From NCBI RefSeq assembly GCF_043769475.1, contig NZ_CP171729.1:3286001-3350000 (forward strand): 64,000 nucleotides of DNA, read 5' to 3'. Made by a program: the position numbers and the translations under genes. Below, piece after piece: positions 24,713 to 33,698 of the stretch. The notes beneath the pieces were generated by a model. The model did no database searches. It saw only the letters and a program-made list of their open reading frames with translations, and was not told the origin of the DNA. Source of the DNA: Allomesorhizobium sp043769475 (GTDB lineage Bacteria; Pseudomonadota; Alphaproteobacteria; Rhizobiales; Rhizobiaceae). How positions within the stretch are numbered: position 1 is the stretch's first letter; each line of letters opens with the position of its first letter.

Positions 24713-26491
24713 ATGACCGACTTCGATACCATGGCGCCGCCGCTGAAGGCTGCGCTCGCGGCCCGTGGCTACGACAAGCTGACACCCGTGCAGAGCGCGA
24801 TGCTCGGCGCGGAAGCGCAGAGCGCCGACCTGTTGGTGTCGGCGCAGACAGGCTCGGGCAAGACGGTCGCATTCGGCATCGCCATTGCCCCGACGCTTCT
24901 GGCCGGCTCGCCGCGGTTCGGCCCCGCCGGTCTGCCGCTGGCGCTGGTCGTCGCGCCGACGCGCGAACTCGCCATGCAGGTTCGCCGCGAATTCGAATGG
25001 CTCTATCGCGAGACCGGAGCGCGCATCGGCTCCTGCGTCGGCGGCATGGACATGCGCACCGAACGCCGGGCGCTCGCCGACGGCGCGCATATCGTGGTCG
25101 GTACGCCCGGTCGCCTGCGCGACCACATCACGCGCGGCTCGCTCGATATTTCGGAACTCCGCGCCGTCGTGCTCGACGAGGCCGACGAGATGCTCGACCT
25201 GGGTTTCCGCGACGACCTCGAATTTATTCTCGCCGCTGCGCCCGATGAGCGCCGCACGCTGATGTTTTCAGCCACCGTTCCCAACCAGATCGCGCAATTG
25301 GCAAAGCGCTTCCAGCGCGACGCGCTGCGCATCACGGCAACCGGCGAAAGCAGCCAGCACAGCGACATCGAATATCAGCAGATCCTGGTAGCGCCCGCGG
25401 ATCGCGAGAACGCCATCATCAACACGCTGCTGTTCTTCGATTCACAGAACACGATCGTCTTTTGCCATACGCGCGAAGCCGTGAAGCACCTGGCCAGTCG
25501 CCTCGGCAACCGCGGCTTCCCTGTCGTCGCGCTGTCGGGCGAACTCAGCCAGGCCGAGCGCACCAACGCGCTGCAATCGATGCGCGACGGACGCGCCCGC
25601 GTCTGCGTGGCGACCGACGTCGCCGCCCGCGGCATCGACCTGCCCAATCTCGACCTTGTCATCCATGCCGACATGCCGACCAATCCCGACACGCTGCTGC
25701 ACCGCAGCGGGCGCACCGGTCGCGCCGGCCGCAAGGGCATTTGCACGCTGATCGTGCCTTATCATCGGCGCAATGCCGCGGCGCGCGTGCTGAAGCTGGC
25801 CAAGCTTTCGGCACGGACTGTGCCCGCGCCGACAGCGAGCGATATCGAAAGGCACAACAAGGAGCGTATTCTCGAGGATCCGGGCCTGGCGGTTACGCCG
25901 GGCGAGGACGAGATCGCATTCGTCAGGGAATTGATGGACGCTCACAGCGCCGAGCACATCGCCGCAGCCTATCTCCGCCTCCAATTGGCGGCGCGCCCTG
26001 CCCCGGAAGAGCTTCTTGATGCCCCTTCGAGCTTCGCCGAGCGTGGCCAGCGCGAGCCACGGGCGGAAGCGCCGCCGCGGGACCGCAGCGATTTCACCAA
26101 CGGCATCTGGTTCCGCGTTTCCGTCGGCCGCAAGCATCGAGCCGAGCCGCGCTGGCTCCTGCCGATGATCTGCAAGGCCGGCCATGTCACCAAACGCGCC
26201 GTCGGGTCGATAAAGATACTCGACACGGAAAGCCAGTTCGAGATCGCCGGCGACAAGGCGGAAACTTTCTGGGCGGCGGTCAAGGAAAACGGAACCGGAG
26301 AAAAGGGCGTCACCATCCAGCGTATCGATGGCAAGGCCCCGGCCAGAACCGAGCCTTCCAACGAAGCCGCGCCGCCCTCATGGAACAGCGCGAAAAAGGG
26401 AAAATTCAAGCCGAAGAGCAAGCCACGGCCGGAAGCTTCCACAGGTGCGCCTCCGCCGAAGAAGGCGAAGAAGAAGCGCCTGAAACCGTAG
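24713..26491 (+). CDS. DEAD-box RNA helicase with C-terminal DbpA-type RNA-binding domain
   Basis: 592 residues from the ATG at 24713 (an ATG five codons upstream is possible). All core motifs are present: Q motif around LTPVQSAML, Walker A AQTGSGKT, PTRELAMQV, GTPGRLRDH, DEADEMLD, SATVP, ARGIDLP and HRSGRTGRAG. After the core a long linker leads to a DbpA-like RNA-binding fold (about 450-530, WFRVSVGRKHRAEPRWLLPMICKAG and IKILDTESQFEI), then a Lys-rich tail. This layout fits CsdA/DeaD-type helicases that help ribosome assembly and mRNA unwinding in the cold. It is monocistronic. Confidence 0.92.
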   Translation: MTDFDTMAPPLKAALAARGYDKLTPVQSAMLGAEAQSADLLVSAQTGSGKTVAFGIAIAPTLLAGSPRFGPAGLPLALVVAPTRELAMQVRREFEWLYRETGARIGSCVGGMDMRTERRALADGAHIVVGTPGRLRDHITRGSLDISELRAVVLDEADEMLDLGFRDDLEFILAAAPDERRTLMFSATVPNQIAQLAKRFQRDALRITATGESSQHSDIEYQQILVAPADRENAIINTLLFFDSQNTIVFCHTREAVKHLASRLGNRGFPVVALSGELSQAERTNALQSMRDGRARVCVATDVAARGIDLPNLDLVIHADMPTNPDTLLHRSGRTGRAGRKGICTLIVPYHRRNAAARVLKLAKLSARTVPAPTASDIERHNKERILEDPGLAVTPGEDEIAFVRELMDAHSAEHIAAAYLRLQLAARPAPEELLDAPSSFAERGQREPRAEAPPRDRSDFTNGIWFRVSVGRKHRAEPRWLLPMICKAGHVTKRAVGSIKILDTESQFEIAGDKAETFWAAVKENGTGEKGVTIQRIDGKAPARTEPSNEAAPPSWNSAKKGKFKPKSKPRPEASTGAPPPKKAKKKRLKP

Positions 26492-26974
26492 GCGTCGTAG
26501 AATTCTGCGGCCTATGCAGCAAGGGCGCCAACTTCGCGGTAGCGGACGGCAGCGATTCAGGACAATTGGGGGATGGACCGACGATCGCTGGGCGGGGGGC
26601 TTGGGGTCGCGACCGCCGGTCCGTGCCCACGTTGAAGCTTCAACTACAAACGTTAGCGGCCCGAAACGCGCCGCCTCCAATAAGGTTCCCGACCTTCGAA
26701 ATTATTTTTCGTCCGGCCCGAGCAGCCTGCTGGCGAAGCGCCGATCTGCATTCAACGAGGCTGAGCGGGCCTCAGTGGCTTGGCGCACTTGCTGCACAAG
26801 ACCAGAATTCTGCACAAACTTGCGCTCCGGAACGCCTTCGGCTATAGAGCCGCCACCCGCGTAGACACCCTTGGAGGCAACGCGGCGGAAGGCCGCCTCA
26901 TCCGGCGGCTTTCGACGTTTGGGGATCGGGCAAGCGCCCGCCGCAGACGCTCCAGTAACCCGAAAGGAAATGCC
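26492..26974. other. 480-base gap before rplY
   Basis: I see no supported gene here. A minus-strand frame ending at 26702 reads as plausible protein for about 55 codons (VYAGGGSIAEGVPERKFVQN and on) but has no good start codon or ribosome site, and might be a remnant. The last 100 bases should hold the rplY promoter and leader; the ribosome site AAAGGAA is at 26963-26969. Confidence 0.5.
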
Positions 26975-27610
26975 ATGAGCCACGACACTTACGAGCTCAA
27001 GGCCGAAGCACGCGAACAGGTCGGTAAGGGGTCCGCCCGTGAAGTTCGCCGCAACGGTAAAGTGCCTGCAGTCATCTACGGCGACAAGCAGCCTCCCCTG
27101 GCAATCGCCCTGTCCTACAAGGACGTGTACTACAAGATTCACGGCGGCGGTTTTCTGACCACCATCGCGACCATCGACGTCGGCGGCAAGAAAATCCAGG
27201 TTCTGCCCAAGGACTATCAGCTCGACCCCGTCCGCGACTTCCCGATGCACGTGGATTTCCTGCGCATCGGCAAGGACACCGAGGTCAACGTCAACGTGCC
27301 GGTCCACTTCATCAATGAAGAGAAGTCGCCCGGCATCAAGCGCGGCGGCGTTCTCAACATCGTGCGCCACGAAGTCGAACTCCATTGCCCGGCCAATGCG
27401 ATCCCCGATTCCATCACGGTCGATCTCACCGGCACGGATATCGGCGATTCGATCCACATTTCGGCGGTCAAACTGCCGGCCGGCGTCAAGCCGGTCATCT
27501 CGGACCGCGACTTCACCGTCGCGACGGTCGCAAGCTCCTCGGCCATGAAGCCGGAAGCCGCGGAAGAGGCGGCGGCCGAGACGGAAGAAGAAGCGGCCGA
27601 AGAGGAATAA
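26975..27610 (+). CDS. rplY: 50S ribosomal protein L25/general stress protein Ctc
   Basis: 211 residues, the long (TL5/CTC) form: an N-terminal L25 domain that binds 5S rRNA (about 5-95, EQVGKGSAREVRRNGKVPAVIYG) and a C-terminal TL5 beta domain (about 100-190, GGVLNIVRHEVELHCPA and SIHISAVKLP), then a Glu/Ala-rich acidic tail. The ATG is chosen by the AAAGGAA before it; sequence upstream in frame is not conserved-looking. It is followed by pth 24 bases later, the usual rplY-pth arrangement. Confidence 0.96.
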   Translation: MSHDTYELKAEAREQVGKGSAREVRRNGKVPAVIYGDKQPPLAIALSYKDVYYKIHGGGFLTTIATIDVGGKKIQVLPKDYQLDPVRDFPMHVDFLRIGKDTEVNVNVPVHFINEEKSPGIKRGGVLNIVRHEVELHCPANAIPDSITVDLTGTDIGDSIHISAVKLPAGVKPVISDRDFTVATVASSSAMKPEAAEEAAAETEEEAAEEE

Positions 27611-27634
27611 TCTCGCAACCCGGAGGCCGAAACA

Positions 27635-28351
27635 GTGCTTCTCTTTGCTGGTCTTGGCAACCCGGGTGCGAAATACGCCAACTACAGGCACAATGTCGGC
27701 TTCATGGCGGCGGACGCGATTGCCCGCCGCCATGATTTTTCGCCCTGGTCGAAGAAGTTCCAGGGCCTTGCCGCCGAAGGAAATCTCGGCGGCGAAAAGA
27801 TCGTCCTCATCAAGCCCCAGACATATATGAACCTGTCCGGCCAGTCGGTCGGCGAGGCGATGCGGTTCTACAAGCTCGAACCCTCGGCCCTGACCGTTTT
27901 TTACGACGAGATCGACCTCGCTCCCGGCAAGGTGCGCGTCAAGGTGGGCGGTGGAGCGGGTGGCCACAACGGTATAAGGTCGATCGACCAGCATATCGCC
28001 AAGGACTACCGCCGCGTGCGCATCGGCATCGGCCATCCGGGCGTCAAGGAACTGGTGCACGGCCACGTGCTGGGCGACTTCGCCAAGGCGGATCGTGAGT
28101 GGTTGGAACCGTTGCTGGATGCGATCGCGGGCAGCGCCGAACTCCTGGTCAAAGGCGACGATTCAAGTTTCATGAACAAGGTCAGCCTTGCTGTTCCCGG
28201 CGGCGGCAAGGCGAAGCCGGAGCCGGACCGGCCTGCCCCGAAACAACAGAGCCATATCCGCCAGGCGCGCCAGCAGGGTCCTGCCGTGAAGGCTCCAGAG
28301 ACGGGGCCGATGGCCGCGATGCTGAAAAGGCTATTCGGCGGCAGAGAGTGA
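27635..28351 (+). CDS. pth: Peptidyl-tRNA hydrolase
   Basis: 238 residues from a GTG start. It frees tRNA from peptidyl-tRNA that has dropped off ribosomes. Motifs: LFAGLGNPGAKYANYRHNVGF with catalytic His19, the substrate Asn in PQTYMNLSGQS, YDEIDLAPGKVRVK with the catalytic Asp at about residue 93, and GGAGGHNGIRSI. The C-terminal 45 residues form a Lys/Gln/Pro-rich extension common in rhizobia. Cotranscribed with rplY. A VapBC module is inserted between pth and ychF, which are neighbours in many relatives. Confidence 0.96.
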   Translation: MLLFAGLGNPGAKYANYRHNVGFMAADAIARRHDFSPWSKKFQGLAAEGNLGGEKIVLIKPQTYMNLSGQSVGEAMRFYKLEPSALTVFYDEIDLAPGKVRVKVGGGAGGHNGIRSIDQHIAKDYRRVRIGIGHPGVKELVHGHVLGDFAKADREWLEPLLDAIAGSAELLVKGDDSSFMNKVSLAVPGGGKAKPEPDRPAPKQQSHIRQARQQGPAVKAPETGPMAAMLKRLFGGRE

Positions 28352-28392
28352 CCTGCCAGAAACTTGAAATTCTGCATCAGATAGGCTAATTT

Positions 28393-28421
28393 CACTGAAA
28401 CACGGAATTCGTGTTTTAGTG
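28393..28421. promoter_or_regulatory. Operator of the VapBC-type module
   Basis: CACTGAAACACG, five bases, CGTGTTTTAGTG is a 12+12 inverted repeat with one mismatch. It ends six bases before the antitoxin start codon, where VapB or VapBC complexes normally bind to repress their own operon. Confidence 0.75.
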
Positions 28422-28426
28422 AGCCG

Positions 28427-28678
28427 ATGATGAAAAACGTGACCATCTCCATGGACGACAAGCTCTATCGCACAACGCGCATTCGGGCGGCTGAGGCACA
28501 GAAAAGTCTCTCCCGCTATATCGCGGACAAGCTGCGAGAGGATAACGCGGATGGCGCGCAAACCGGGGCGCGCAACCCTCAACTGGAGGCGCTAGAGCGT
28601 ATCCTCGCCGGGCCGATGTGGGATGTAACCGAGAACGGTTGCATGCCGACGCGCGAAGAGCGAAATGCCCGGGGCTGA
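28427..28678 (+). CDS. VapB-like antitoxin (ribbon-helix-helix)
   Basis: 83 residues. The N-terminal KNVTISMDDKLYRTTRIRAAE pattern with the following SLSRYIADKLRED is a ribbon-helix-helix DNA-binding fold; the C-terminal part (about 55-83, GPMWDVTENGCMPTREER) would wrap the toxin. Its reading frame overlaps the PIN toxin by 14 bases, giving coupled translation. The palindrome just upstream is the expected autoregulation site. A second ATG one codon later is possible. Confidence 0.85.
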   Translation: MMKNVTISMDDKLYRTTRIRAAEAQKSLSRYIADKLREDNADGAQTGARNPQLEALERILAGPMWDVTENGCMPTREERNARG

Positions 28679-29129
28679 CGTCTTTGTGGATTCCAGTGTC
28701 CTGATCTATCTCCACGACCGCCGCGAGCCGGAGAAGGCGGCGATTGCGAGCGCTACGCTTAAACGCATTGCGGAACAGCAGCGGGCAAGAACTAACCTGC
28801 AGGTGCTGAACGAGGTCGCTCACGTACTGCTCAGAAAGAAGTGGTTCGATTCTCCCGCGACGGTGTTTTCAATCATCGACACATTCGGCGTTTTCGGGAA
28901 AGCACCGATAACGCCTGAGCAGTCGTCGCTCGCCCGTCTGATCCACGTCCGGACTGCATTCAGTTGGTGGGACAGTCTGCTTCTTGCTTCCGCGCTCGAC
29001 CTCGGCTGCGCTTATTTCTTGACCGAGGATCTGTCCGATGGACAGAGCATCGAGCTCGGGCGAGGCAAAAGCTTGACGATCGTCGATCCTTTCGCCCATA
29101 GCCCTGACCAAATTCTCTTCTCCCGATAG
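28665..29129 (+). CDS. VapC-like toxin, PIN-domain ribonuclease
   Basis: 154 residues of PIN fold. The acidic active site is complete: Asp9 in DVFVDSSVLIY, Glu50 in LQVLNEVAHVL, Asp103 in FSWWDSLLLASA and Glu121/Asp122 in YFLTEDLSDG. VapC toxins cut tRNA or rRNA at specific sites when freed from VapB. It overlaps the antitoxin gene and is followed by ychF after 12 bases. The module is likely mobile, since it separates pth from ychF. Confidence 0.9.
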   Translation: MPGADVFVDSSVLIYLHDRREPEKAAIASATLKRIAEQQRARTNLQVLNEVAHVLLRKKWFDSPATVFSIIDTFGVFGKAPITPEQSSLARLIHVRTAFSWWDSLLLASALDLGCAYFLTEDLSDGQSIELGRGKSLTIVDPFAHSPDQILFSR

Positions 29130-29141
29130 GACCGGACAAAA

Positions 29142-30245
29142 ATGGGTTTCAAATGCGGCATCGTTGGCTTGCCCAACGTGGGCAAATCGACGCTTTTCAA
29201 CGCACTGACGCGGACGGCAGCCGCGCAGGCGGCCAACTATCCTTTCTGCACCATCGAACCGAACACGGGCGAGGTCGCGGTGCCCGATCCGCGGCTGCAG
29301 AAGCTCGCTGCGGCCGGCAAGTCTAAGGAGATCATTCCGACCCGCATCTCCTTTGTCGACATTGCCGGCCTTGTGCGCGGGGCATCGAAGGGTGAAGGGC
29401 TGGGCAACCAGTTCCTGGCCAACATTCGCGAGGTCGATGCCATCGTGCATGTGCTGCGTTGCTTCGAGGACGACGACATCACCCATGTCGAAGGCAGGAT
29501 CGATCCTGTCGCCGATGCCGAGACCGTCGAAACCGAACTGATGCTGGCCGACCTCGAAAGCCTCGAGCGCCGCATCGTCCAGTTCCGCAAGCGCGCAAGC
29601 GGAAAGGACAAGGAAGCGCTGACGGTCCTGCCGATGATGGAGCAGGCGCTGACGCTGCTGCAGGACGGCAAGCCGACACGCATACTGCTCGAGGGGATCG
29701 CAGCCGAGGATCTGGGCATCCTGCAAGGGCTCAATCTTCTGACCTCGCACCCGGTCCTTTATGTCTGCAACGTCTCGGAGGCCGATGCCGCCAGGGGCAA
29801 CGAGCACACCCGCGCCGTCGAGAAGATGGCTGCCGGCCAAGGGGCGCGCGCCGTGGTCATTTCGGCGGCGATCGAAGCTGAAGTGGCGCAGCTTGCCGAC
29901 GACGAAGCAAAAGAATTCCTGGCCGACCTCGGCCTGGAGGAGCCGGGCCTGGATAAGCTCATCCGCGCCGGCTACGAGTTGCTGCAGCTCATCACTTTCT
30001 TCACCGTAGGGCCGAAGGAAACCCGCGCCTGGACCGTCCATAAGGGTGCCAAGGCGCCGCAGGCCGCGGGCGTCATCCACACGGATTTCGAGCGCGGCTT
30101 CATCCGCGCGCAGACAATCGCCTATAATGATTTCGTGACGCTCGGCGGCGAAGTGCCGGCCAAGGAAGCCGGCAAGGCGCGCGACGAGGGCAAGGAATAC
30201 GTCGTGCAGGACGGCGACGTCATGCTGTTCAAGTTCAATACGTAG
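29142..30245 (+). CDS. ychF: Redox-regulated ATPase YchF (Obg family)
   Basis: 367 residues, full length. G1 is GLPNVGKST at the N-terminus, a switch I region, DIAGLVRGASKGEGLGNQFL, and the NVSEAD motif in place of NKxD, which explains preference for ATP over GTP; the C-terminal TGS domain contains AWTVHKGAKAPQAAGVIHTDF. YchF binds ribosomes and affects stress responses and start-codon choice. It follows vapC closely and may share its transcript, although its own ribosome site is only modest. Confidence 0.97.
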   Translation: MGFKCGIVGLPNVGKSTLFNALTRTAAAQAANYPFCTIEPNTGEVAVPDPRLQKLAAAGKSKEIIPTRISFVDIAGLVRGASKGEGLGNQFLANIREVDAIVHVLRCFEDDDITHVEGRIDPVADAETVETELMLADLESLERRIVQFRKRASGKDKEALTVLPMMEQALTLLQDGKPTRILLEGIAAEDLGILQGLNLLTSHPVLYVCNVSEADAARGNEHTRAVEKMAAGQGARAVVISAAIEAEVAQLADDEAKEFLADLGLEEPGLDKLIRAGYELLQLITFFTVGPKETRAWTVHKGAKAPQAAGVIHTDFERGFIRAQTIAYNDFVTLGGEVPAKEAGKARDEGKEYVVQDGDVMLFKFNT

Positions 30246-30297
30246 CGAACTCCGTGTCCACTGACGCGGCCCTCGGTCGAAGCAAGGAGACCCGGCG

Positions 30298-31272
30298 ATG
30301 ATCAAGGCATTCGTCGTCGACAATGAGCGACTGCACGCCGTCGACGACCTTCTGGCGAACAAGGAAAGGGTCGTCTGGGCGGACCTTTTCGAGCCGACGA
30401 AGGAAGAAGAAGCGACGATCGAAAACTGGATCGGCGTCGGCATTCCGACACGCGAGGAGATGCAGGAGATCGAGATATCCTCGCGGCTCTACGTCGAGAA
30501 CGGCGCCTTCTTCATGACCGCGACGCTGCCCGCGCATGCCGACGGCGACCGGCCTGTCATGTCGCCGGTGACGTTCGTGCTTTCCCAGAACAGGCTGATC
30601 ACCGTGCGCTATCATGAGCCGCGCGCCTTCCAGACATTCCCTATGAGAGCGGAGAAAGCCGATATCGGCTGCACCAACGGCGAAACCATCCTGATTGCCC
30701 TGCTTGAGGCAATCGTCGACCGCCTCGCCGATGTGCTTGAGCGGGCAGGCAGCGAAGTCATAGAAATCTCACACGATATTTTTCACCCCGCCGAGAAAAA
30801 GGCATCGAAGCGCGACCGGGGTTTTCAGATCATCCTGCGCCGCATCGGGCGCAAGGAGGACTTGGTGTCCAATATTCAGGACAGCCTTCTCTCGCTCCAG
30901 CGGCTATCCGGCTTCTTCGGTCAGGTCATGGTGCCGCGCAAGAACGACAAGGACTTGCGCGCCAGGGTGAAAACGCTGTCACGCGACGTGTCCTCGCTTT
31001 CCGACCACGCTTCTTTCCTGTCGCAGAAGATAACCTTCCTCCTCGATGCGACGCTGGGCATGATCAATATCGAGCAAAATGCCATCATCAAGATCGTGTC
31101 GGTGGCTGCCGTCGTATTCCTGCCGCCCACGCTCGTCGCCTCGGTCTACGGCATGAATTTCGATGTCATGCCTGAGTTGAAGTGGCTTCTTGGCTATCCT
31201 TTCGCGCTCTTTCTTATGGTGATCTCGGCGGTGCTCCCTTTCTGGTACTTCAAGCGCCGCGGCTGGCTCTGA
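30298..31272 (+). CDS. corA: CorA-family magnesium/divalent cation transporter
   Basis: 324 residues: a large cytoplasmic N-terminal domain (about 1-260) and two C-terminal membrane helices. The first helix ends with the selectivity signature YGMNFDVMPEL, and the second is followed by a basic end (WYFKRRGWL), the normal CorA topology. The protein is a homopentameric channel for Mg2+ and related cations. ATG preceded by AAGGAGACCC. It is transcribed in the same direction as ychF, 52 bases downstream. Confidence 0.93.
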   Translation: MIKAFVVDNERLHAVDDLLANKERVVWADLFEPTKEEEATIENWIGVGIPTREEMQEIEISSRLYVENGAFFMTATLPAHADGDRPVMSPVTFVLSQNRLITVRYHEPRAFQTFPMRAEKADIGCTNGETILIALLEAIVDRLADVLERAGSEVIEISHDIFHPAEKKASKRDRGFQIILRRIGRKEDLVSNIQDSLLSLQRLSGFFGQVMVPRKNDKDLRARVKTLSRDVSSLSDHASFLSQKITFLLDATLGMINIEQNAIIKIVSVAAVVFLPPTLVASVYGMNFDVMPELKWLLGYPFALFLMVISAVLPFWYFKRRGWL

Positions 31273-31294
31273 ATTGCGCCGATCAGCCAACGTC

Positions 31295-32443
31295 TCACTC
31301 GGCAGCCGGATATCCGGTCTGCAGCCCGGCGTTGGCGGCGGCCCGCTTCTCCGCCACTCGACGACTCTCCTCCGGCACGTCCGTTAGTTCGATCGTCGAG
31401 GGCAGGAACTTGCCCAGTTTCTCCCGCATCAACCGGCGAACCGCCCTGAACGCGTCCGCATCGAATTTCTCCAGGCTTTGAATGCAGCCGAAGGGCGCCG
31501 TTTCGTTTCTGATCTGGCCGAGGAAACGCCATCCGCTCTCATTTGGGCCAGGCTTCACGTAGGCCACCTTCACCGGCTTTTGGTAAGTCGCACCGTGACC
31601 GACGATCTCCAGATGGTTCGCCAGGGCGACGGGCGAATACTGGGCAATGTCACGGAACCGATGCCCCACCTGCTCGCGTAAAAGCTCGGGCCTGGCGGCG
31701 AAAAACGCTTCCTGGACACTTCGGCGCATCGGATGCGGATGATGGCCGATCATCATGAACTTCCCGGTCACGCCCAAAAGGTTCGCCGACCGTTCTTGTG
31801 CGAGGCGGAAGGTGGGGCGCACTTTGGGCACGCGAAGGCCGAGTGTTCGCATCAGCCGCCGAATGCGAGATCTCATCAGCTTGTGTTCCGGCCTCGCCCT
31901 TTCCCCGCGCAGGACCGGCCGCCCATCCACGAAAAACTCTTCGGGCCTAAGCGGCCGGTTCGCGAAGAAATCGTCGTTGAAATAGACGAACCTCTCGCTC
32001 AATCCTGGAATGCGCCAAAGCACTGCCTCGATGGTCCGCGAATTGAAGGTCGGGAGCGCCTCGGGGAAATCCGACAGCAACGCCGTGTGGTCCACCACCT
32101 GGATGAAGTCGGGTTCGCACAGGCCTGCCTCGGCAAATTCCCGGAGGAATTTCGGAGACTGGGCGTCGCTCACGATCCATATCCGCCTTATGAAGGGCGC
32201 ATATTTCAGGATCGATGCGATGCAGTAATAGATCTCGCCGCTGTCGGCGAAGCGGGTCGACCGCCGAAGGCCGCCCCTATGTTTCAGCCGGCTGGCGAGG
32301 TGTTGGGCGTCGGACCCATCCACCCAAGCGATGACAGCGTCAATTTCGCGAACCGTCTCATGTGATTCCTGCCGGCCGTGGCGGGAAGGGTGCTGCTTTA
32401 TGGGCATTCGCCGCAAATCTTTCTTCAGTAGTCGGCTTATCAT
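31295..32443 (-). CDS. Stealth-family sugar-phosphate transferase
   Basis: 382 residues from ATG 32443 (ATG at 32407 is the alternative; neither has a clear ribosome site). Conserved regions follow the Stealth order: CR1 EIDAVIAWVDGSDAQ near the N-terminus, CR2 EIYYCIASILKYAPFIRRIWIVSDAQSP and later RFVYFNDDFFANRPL, and CR3/CR4-like segments around EHKLMRSRI and HHPHPMRRSVQEAFF. Stealth proteins are D-hexose-1-phosphoryl transferases that build phosphodiester-linked capsules; relatives include the human GlcNAc-1-phosphotransferase. No capsule cluster is next to it, so the acceptor polymer is unknown. It is convergent with corA. Confidence 0.85.
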   Translation of the reverse strand: MISRLLKKDLRRMPIKQHPSRHGRQESHETVREIDAVIAWVDGSDAQHLASRLKHRGGLRRSTRFADSGEIYYCIASILKYAPFIRRIWIVSDAQSPKFLREFAEAGLCEPDFIQVVDHTALLSDFPEALPTFNSRTIEAVLWRIPGLSERFVYFNDDFFANRPLRPEEFFVDGRPVLRGERARPEHKLMRSRIRRLMRTLGLRVPKVRPTFRLAQERSANLLGVTGKFMMIGHHPHPMRRSVQEAFFAARPELLREQVGHRFRDIAQYSPVALANHLEIVGHGATYQKPVKVAYVKPGPNESGWRFLGQIRNETAPFGCIQSLEKFDADAFRAVRRLMREKLGKFLPSTIELTDVPEESRRVAEKRAAANAGLQTGYPAAE

Positions 32444-32541
32444 AACGCAGCGGCAAAACCGGGCAAGTGCACTGCCCCGGCGGCTTGCATGAGGCAGCCA
32501 CCCCGGTATGTTGTCGCTGTGATTCGAATAGGATTCCGATC

Positions 32542-33003
32542 GTGACCGGCAAGACATGGGCCTATGACGATTTCGTCGAAGGCGGCTCCGTCGATCTCGG
32601 CTCCAAGTTCGTCACCGCCGAAGAGATCGTCGAGTTCGCTTCGGAATTCGATCCCCAGCCTATGCATCTGGACGAGGACGCCGGCAAAGCCAGCATCCTG
32701 GGCGGTCTGTCGGCCTCCGGCTGGCACACATGCGCGATGTTCATGCGCATGATGTGCGACGCCTTCCTGCTCGATTCGACCTCTCAGGGCGCGCCCGGCA
32801 TCGACTATGTCCGCTGGAAGCGGCCGGTTCTGGCCGGCGATACCTTGACCGGCAAAAGCACCGTGTTAGCCAAGCGCCTCTCGAAATCGCGCCCGACCCT
32901 CGGCTTCGTCACCTGCCGCCATGAACTGTTCAACCAGAAGGGCGAGCAGGTGCTGGAACTCGAACACACCGGCATGTTCCTGAAGCGCGAGGCCGCCGCG
33001 TGA
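32542..33003 (+). CDS. MaoC-like hot-dog dehydratase (first of a pair)
   Basis: 153 residues of hot-dog fold from a GTG start with AGGA eight bases upstream. The hydratase motif is ASEFDPQPMHLDEDA (Asp-x4-His). These enzymes hydrate enoyl-CoA or related thioesters, for example in fatty-acid or polyhydroxyalkanoate metabolism. It overlaps the next gene (GTGA) and the two are distant paralogues of about 150 residues each. Paired hot-dog subunits often form heterodimers with one active site each or one active partner. Confidence 0.85.
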   Translation: MTGKTWAYDDFVEGGSVDLGSKFVTAEEIVEFASEFDPQPMHLDEDAGKASILGGLSASGWHTCAMFMRMMCDAFLLDSTSQGAPGIDYVRWKRPVLAGDTLTGKSTVLAKRLSKSRPTLGFVTCRHELFNQKGEQVLELEHTGMFLKREAAA

Positions 33004-33470
33004 CGCTGGATGAATTCTTCGGCATCGGCGTCGCCACGACCCTCGGTTCGCACAAGTTCGAGCCGGAGGCGATCGAGGCGTTCGCCAGAAAATATGATCC
33101 GCAGCCTTTCCATGTAGACGAGGAGGCCGCTAAAAACAGCGTGTTCGGCAGGCTCTGCGCCTCAGGCTGGCATACGACCGCGACCTGGATGAAATACAAT
33201 CTGGCGACCCGCATGGAGACCGAGGGCCGGCGATGGGAAGGCCCCGGCCCGCTCCCCGAATTCGGCCCCTCGCCCGGCTTCAAGAACCTGAAATGGCTGA
33301 AGCCCGTCTATGCGGGCGAAACCGTGACCTTTACCCGAACCGGCATCGCGCACCGGCCTATCGCCTCGCGCCCGGGATGGCGGCTCCTGACCATCCGCGC
33401 CGATGCCTTTGATTCGACTGGCGATAAAGTGTTGGAATTCGAAAGCGCCGTGCTGGTGAAGGTGGGGTAA
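33000..33470 (+). CDS. MaoC-like hot-dog dehydratase (second of a pair)
   Basis: 156 residues from a GTG start that overlaps the stop of the first MaoC gene. Motif ARKYDPQPFHVDEEA is the active-site Asp/His pair, followed by ASGWHTTATWMKY. Both proteins of the pair keep the catalytic residues, so both are probably active. Translational coupling suggests a heteromeric enzyme. Substrate not predictable from context. Confidence 0.85.
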   Translation: MTLDEFFGIGVATTLGSHKFEPEAIEAFARKYDPQPFHVDEEAAKNSVFGRLCASGWHTTATWMKYNLATRMETEGRRWEGPGPLPEFGPSPGFKNLKWLKPVYAGETVTFTRTGIAHRPIASRPGWRLLTIRADAFDSTGDKVLEFESAVLVKVG

Positions 33471-33482
33471 CGACGCGGCTGC

Positions 33483-33698
33483 TCAAAACCACCGCATCCA
33501 AATTCCCAACCGAAATAGCCAAGCCAGACAGGTCAACGCGCCCCAGATAAGAGCAGCGGACATGCTCCGCTTGCCGACCAAAAGTGCAATCGTGACGACC
33601 GGACCGACAAAAGTAAGGACCTCCACCGCGAAGATCAGGATGAGTCCCAGGACAGCACCTATCAATGCAGTTCCGAAGTGAGTGGCCCCCACCTTCAA
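33483..33698 (-). CDS. Small two-helix membrane protein coupled to apt
   Basis: 71 residues with two hydrophobic segments (about 11-29 and 30-67 with a short KRS turn, ALLVGKRSMSAALIWGAL). Its ATG overlaps the apt stop codon (ATGA), so it is cotranscribed and coupled. The start is fixed by that overlap. I do not recognise a family; a role tied to adenine salvage or uptake would be guesswork. Confidence 0.65.
   Translation of the reverse strand: MKVGATHFGTALIGAVLGLILIFAVEVLTFVGPVVTIALLVGKRSMSAALIWGALTCLAWLFRLGIWMRWF

Noticed and set aside
26702..28066. 454-residue minus-strand frame across rplY and pth
   Set aside because: Shadow of two well-recognised plus-strand genes; only its last 55 codons (before 26860) are not covered by a real gene, and they have no start.
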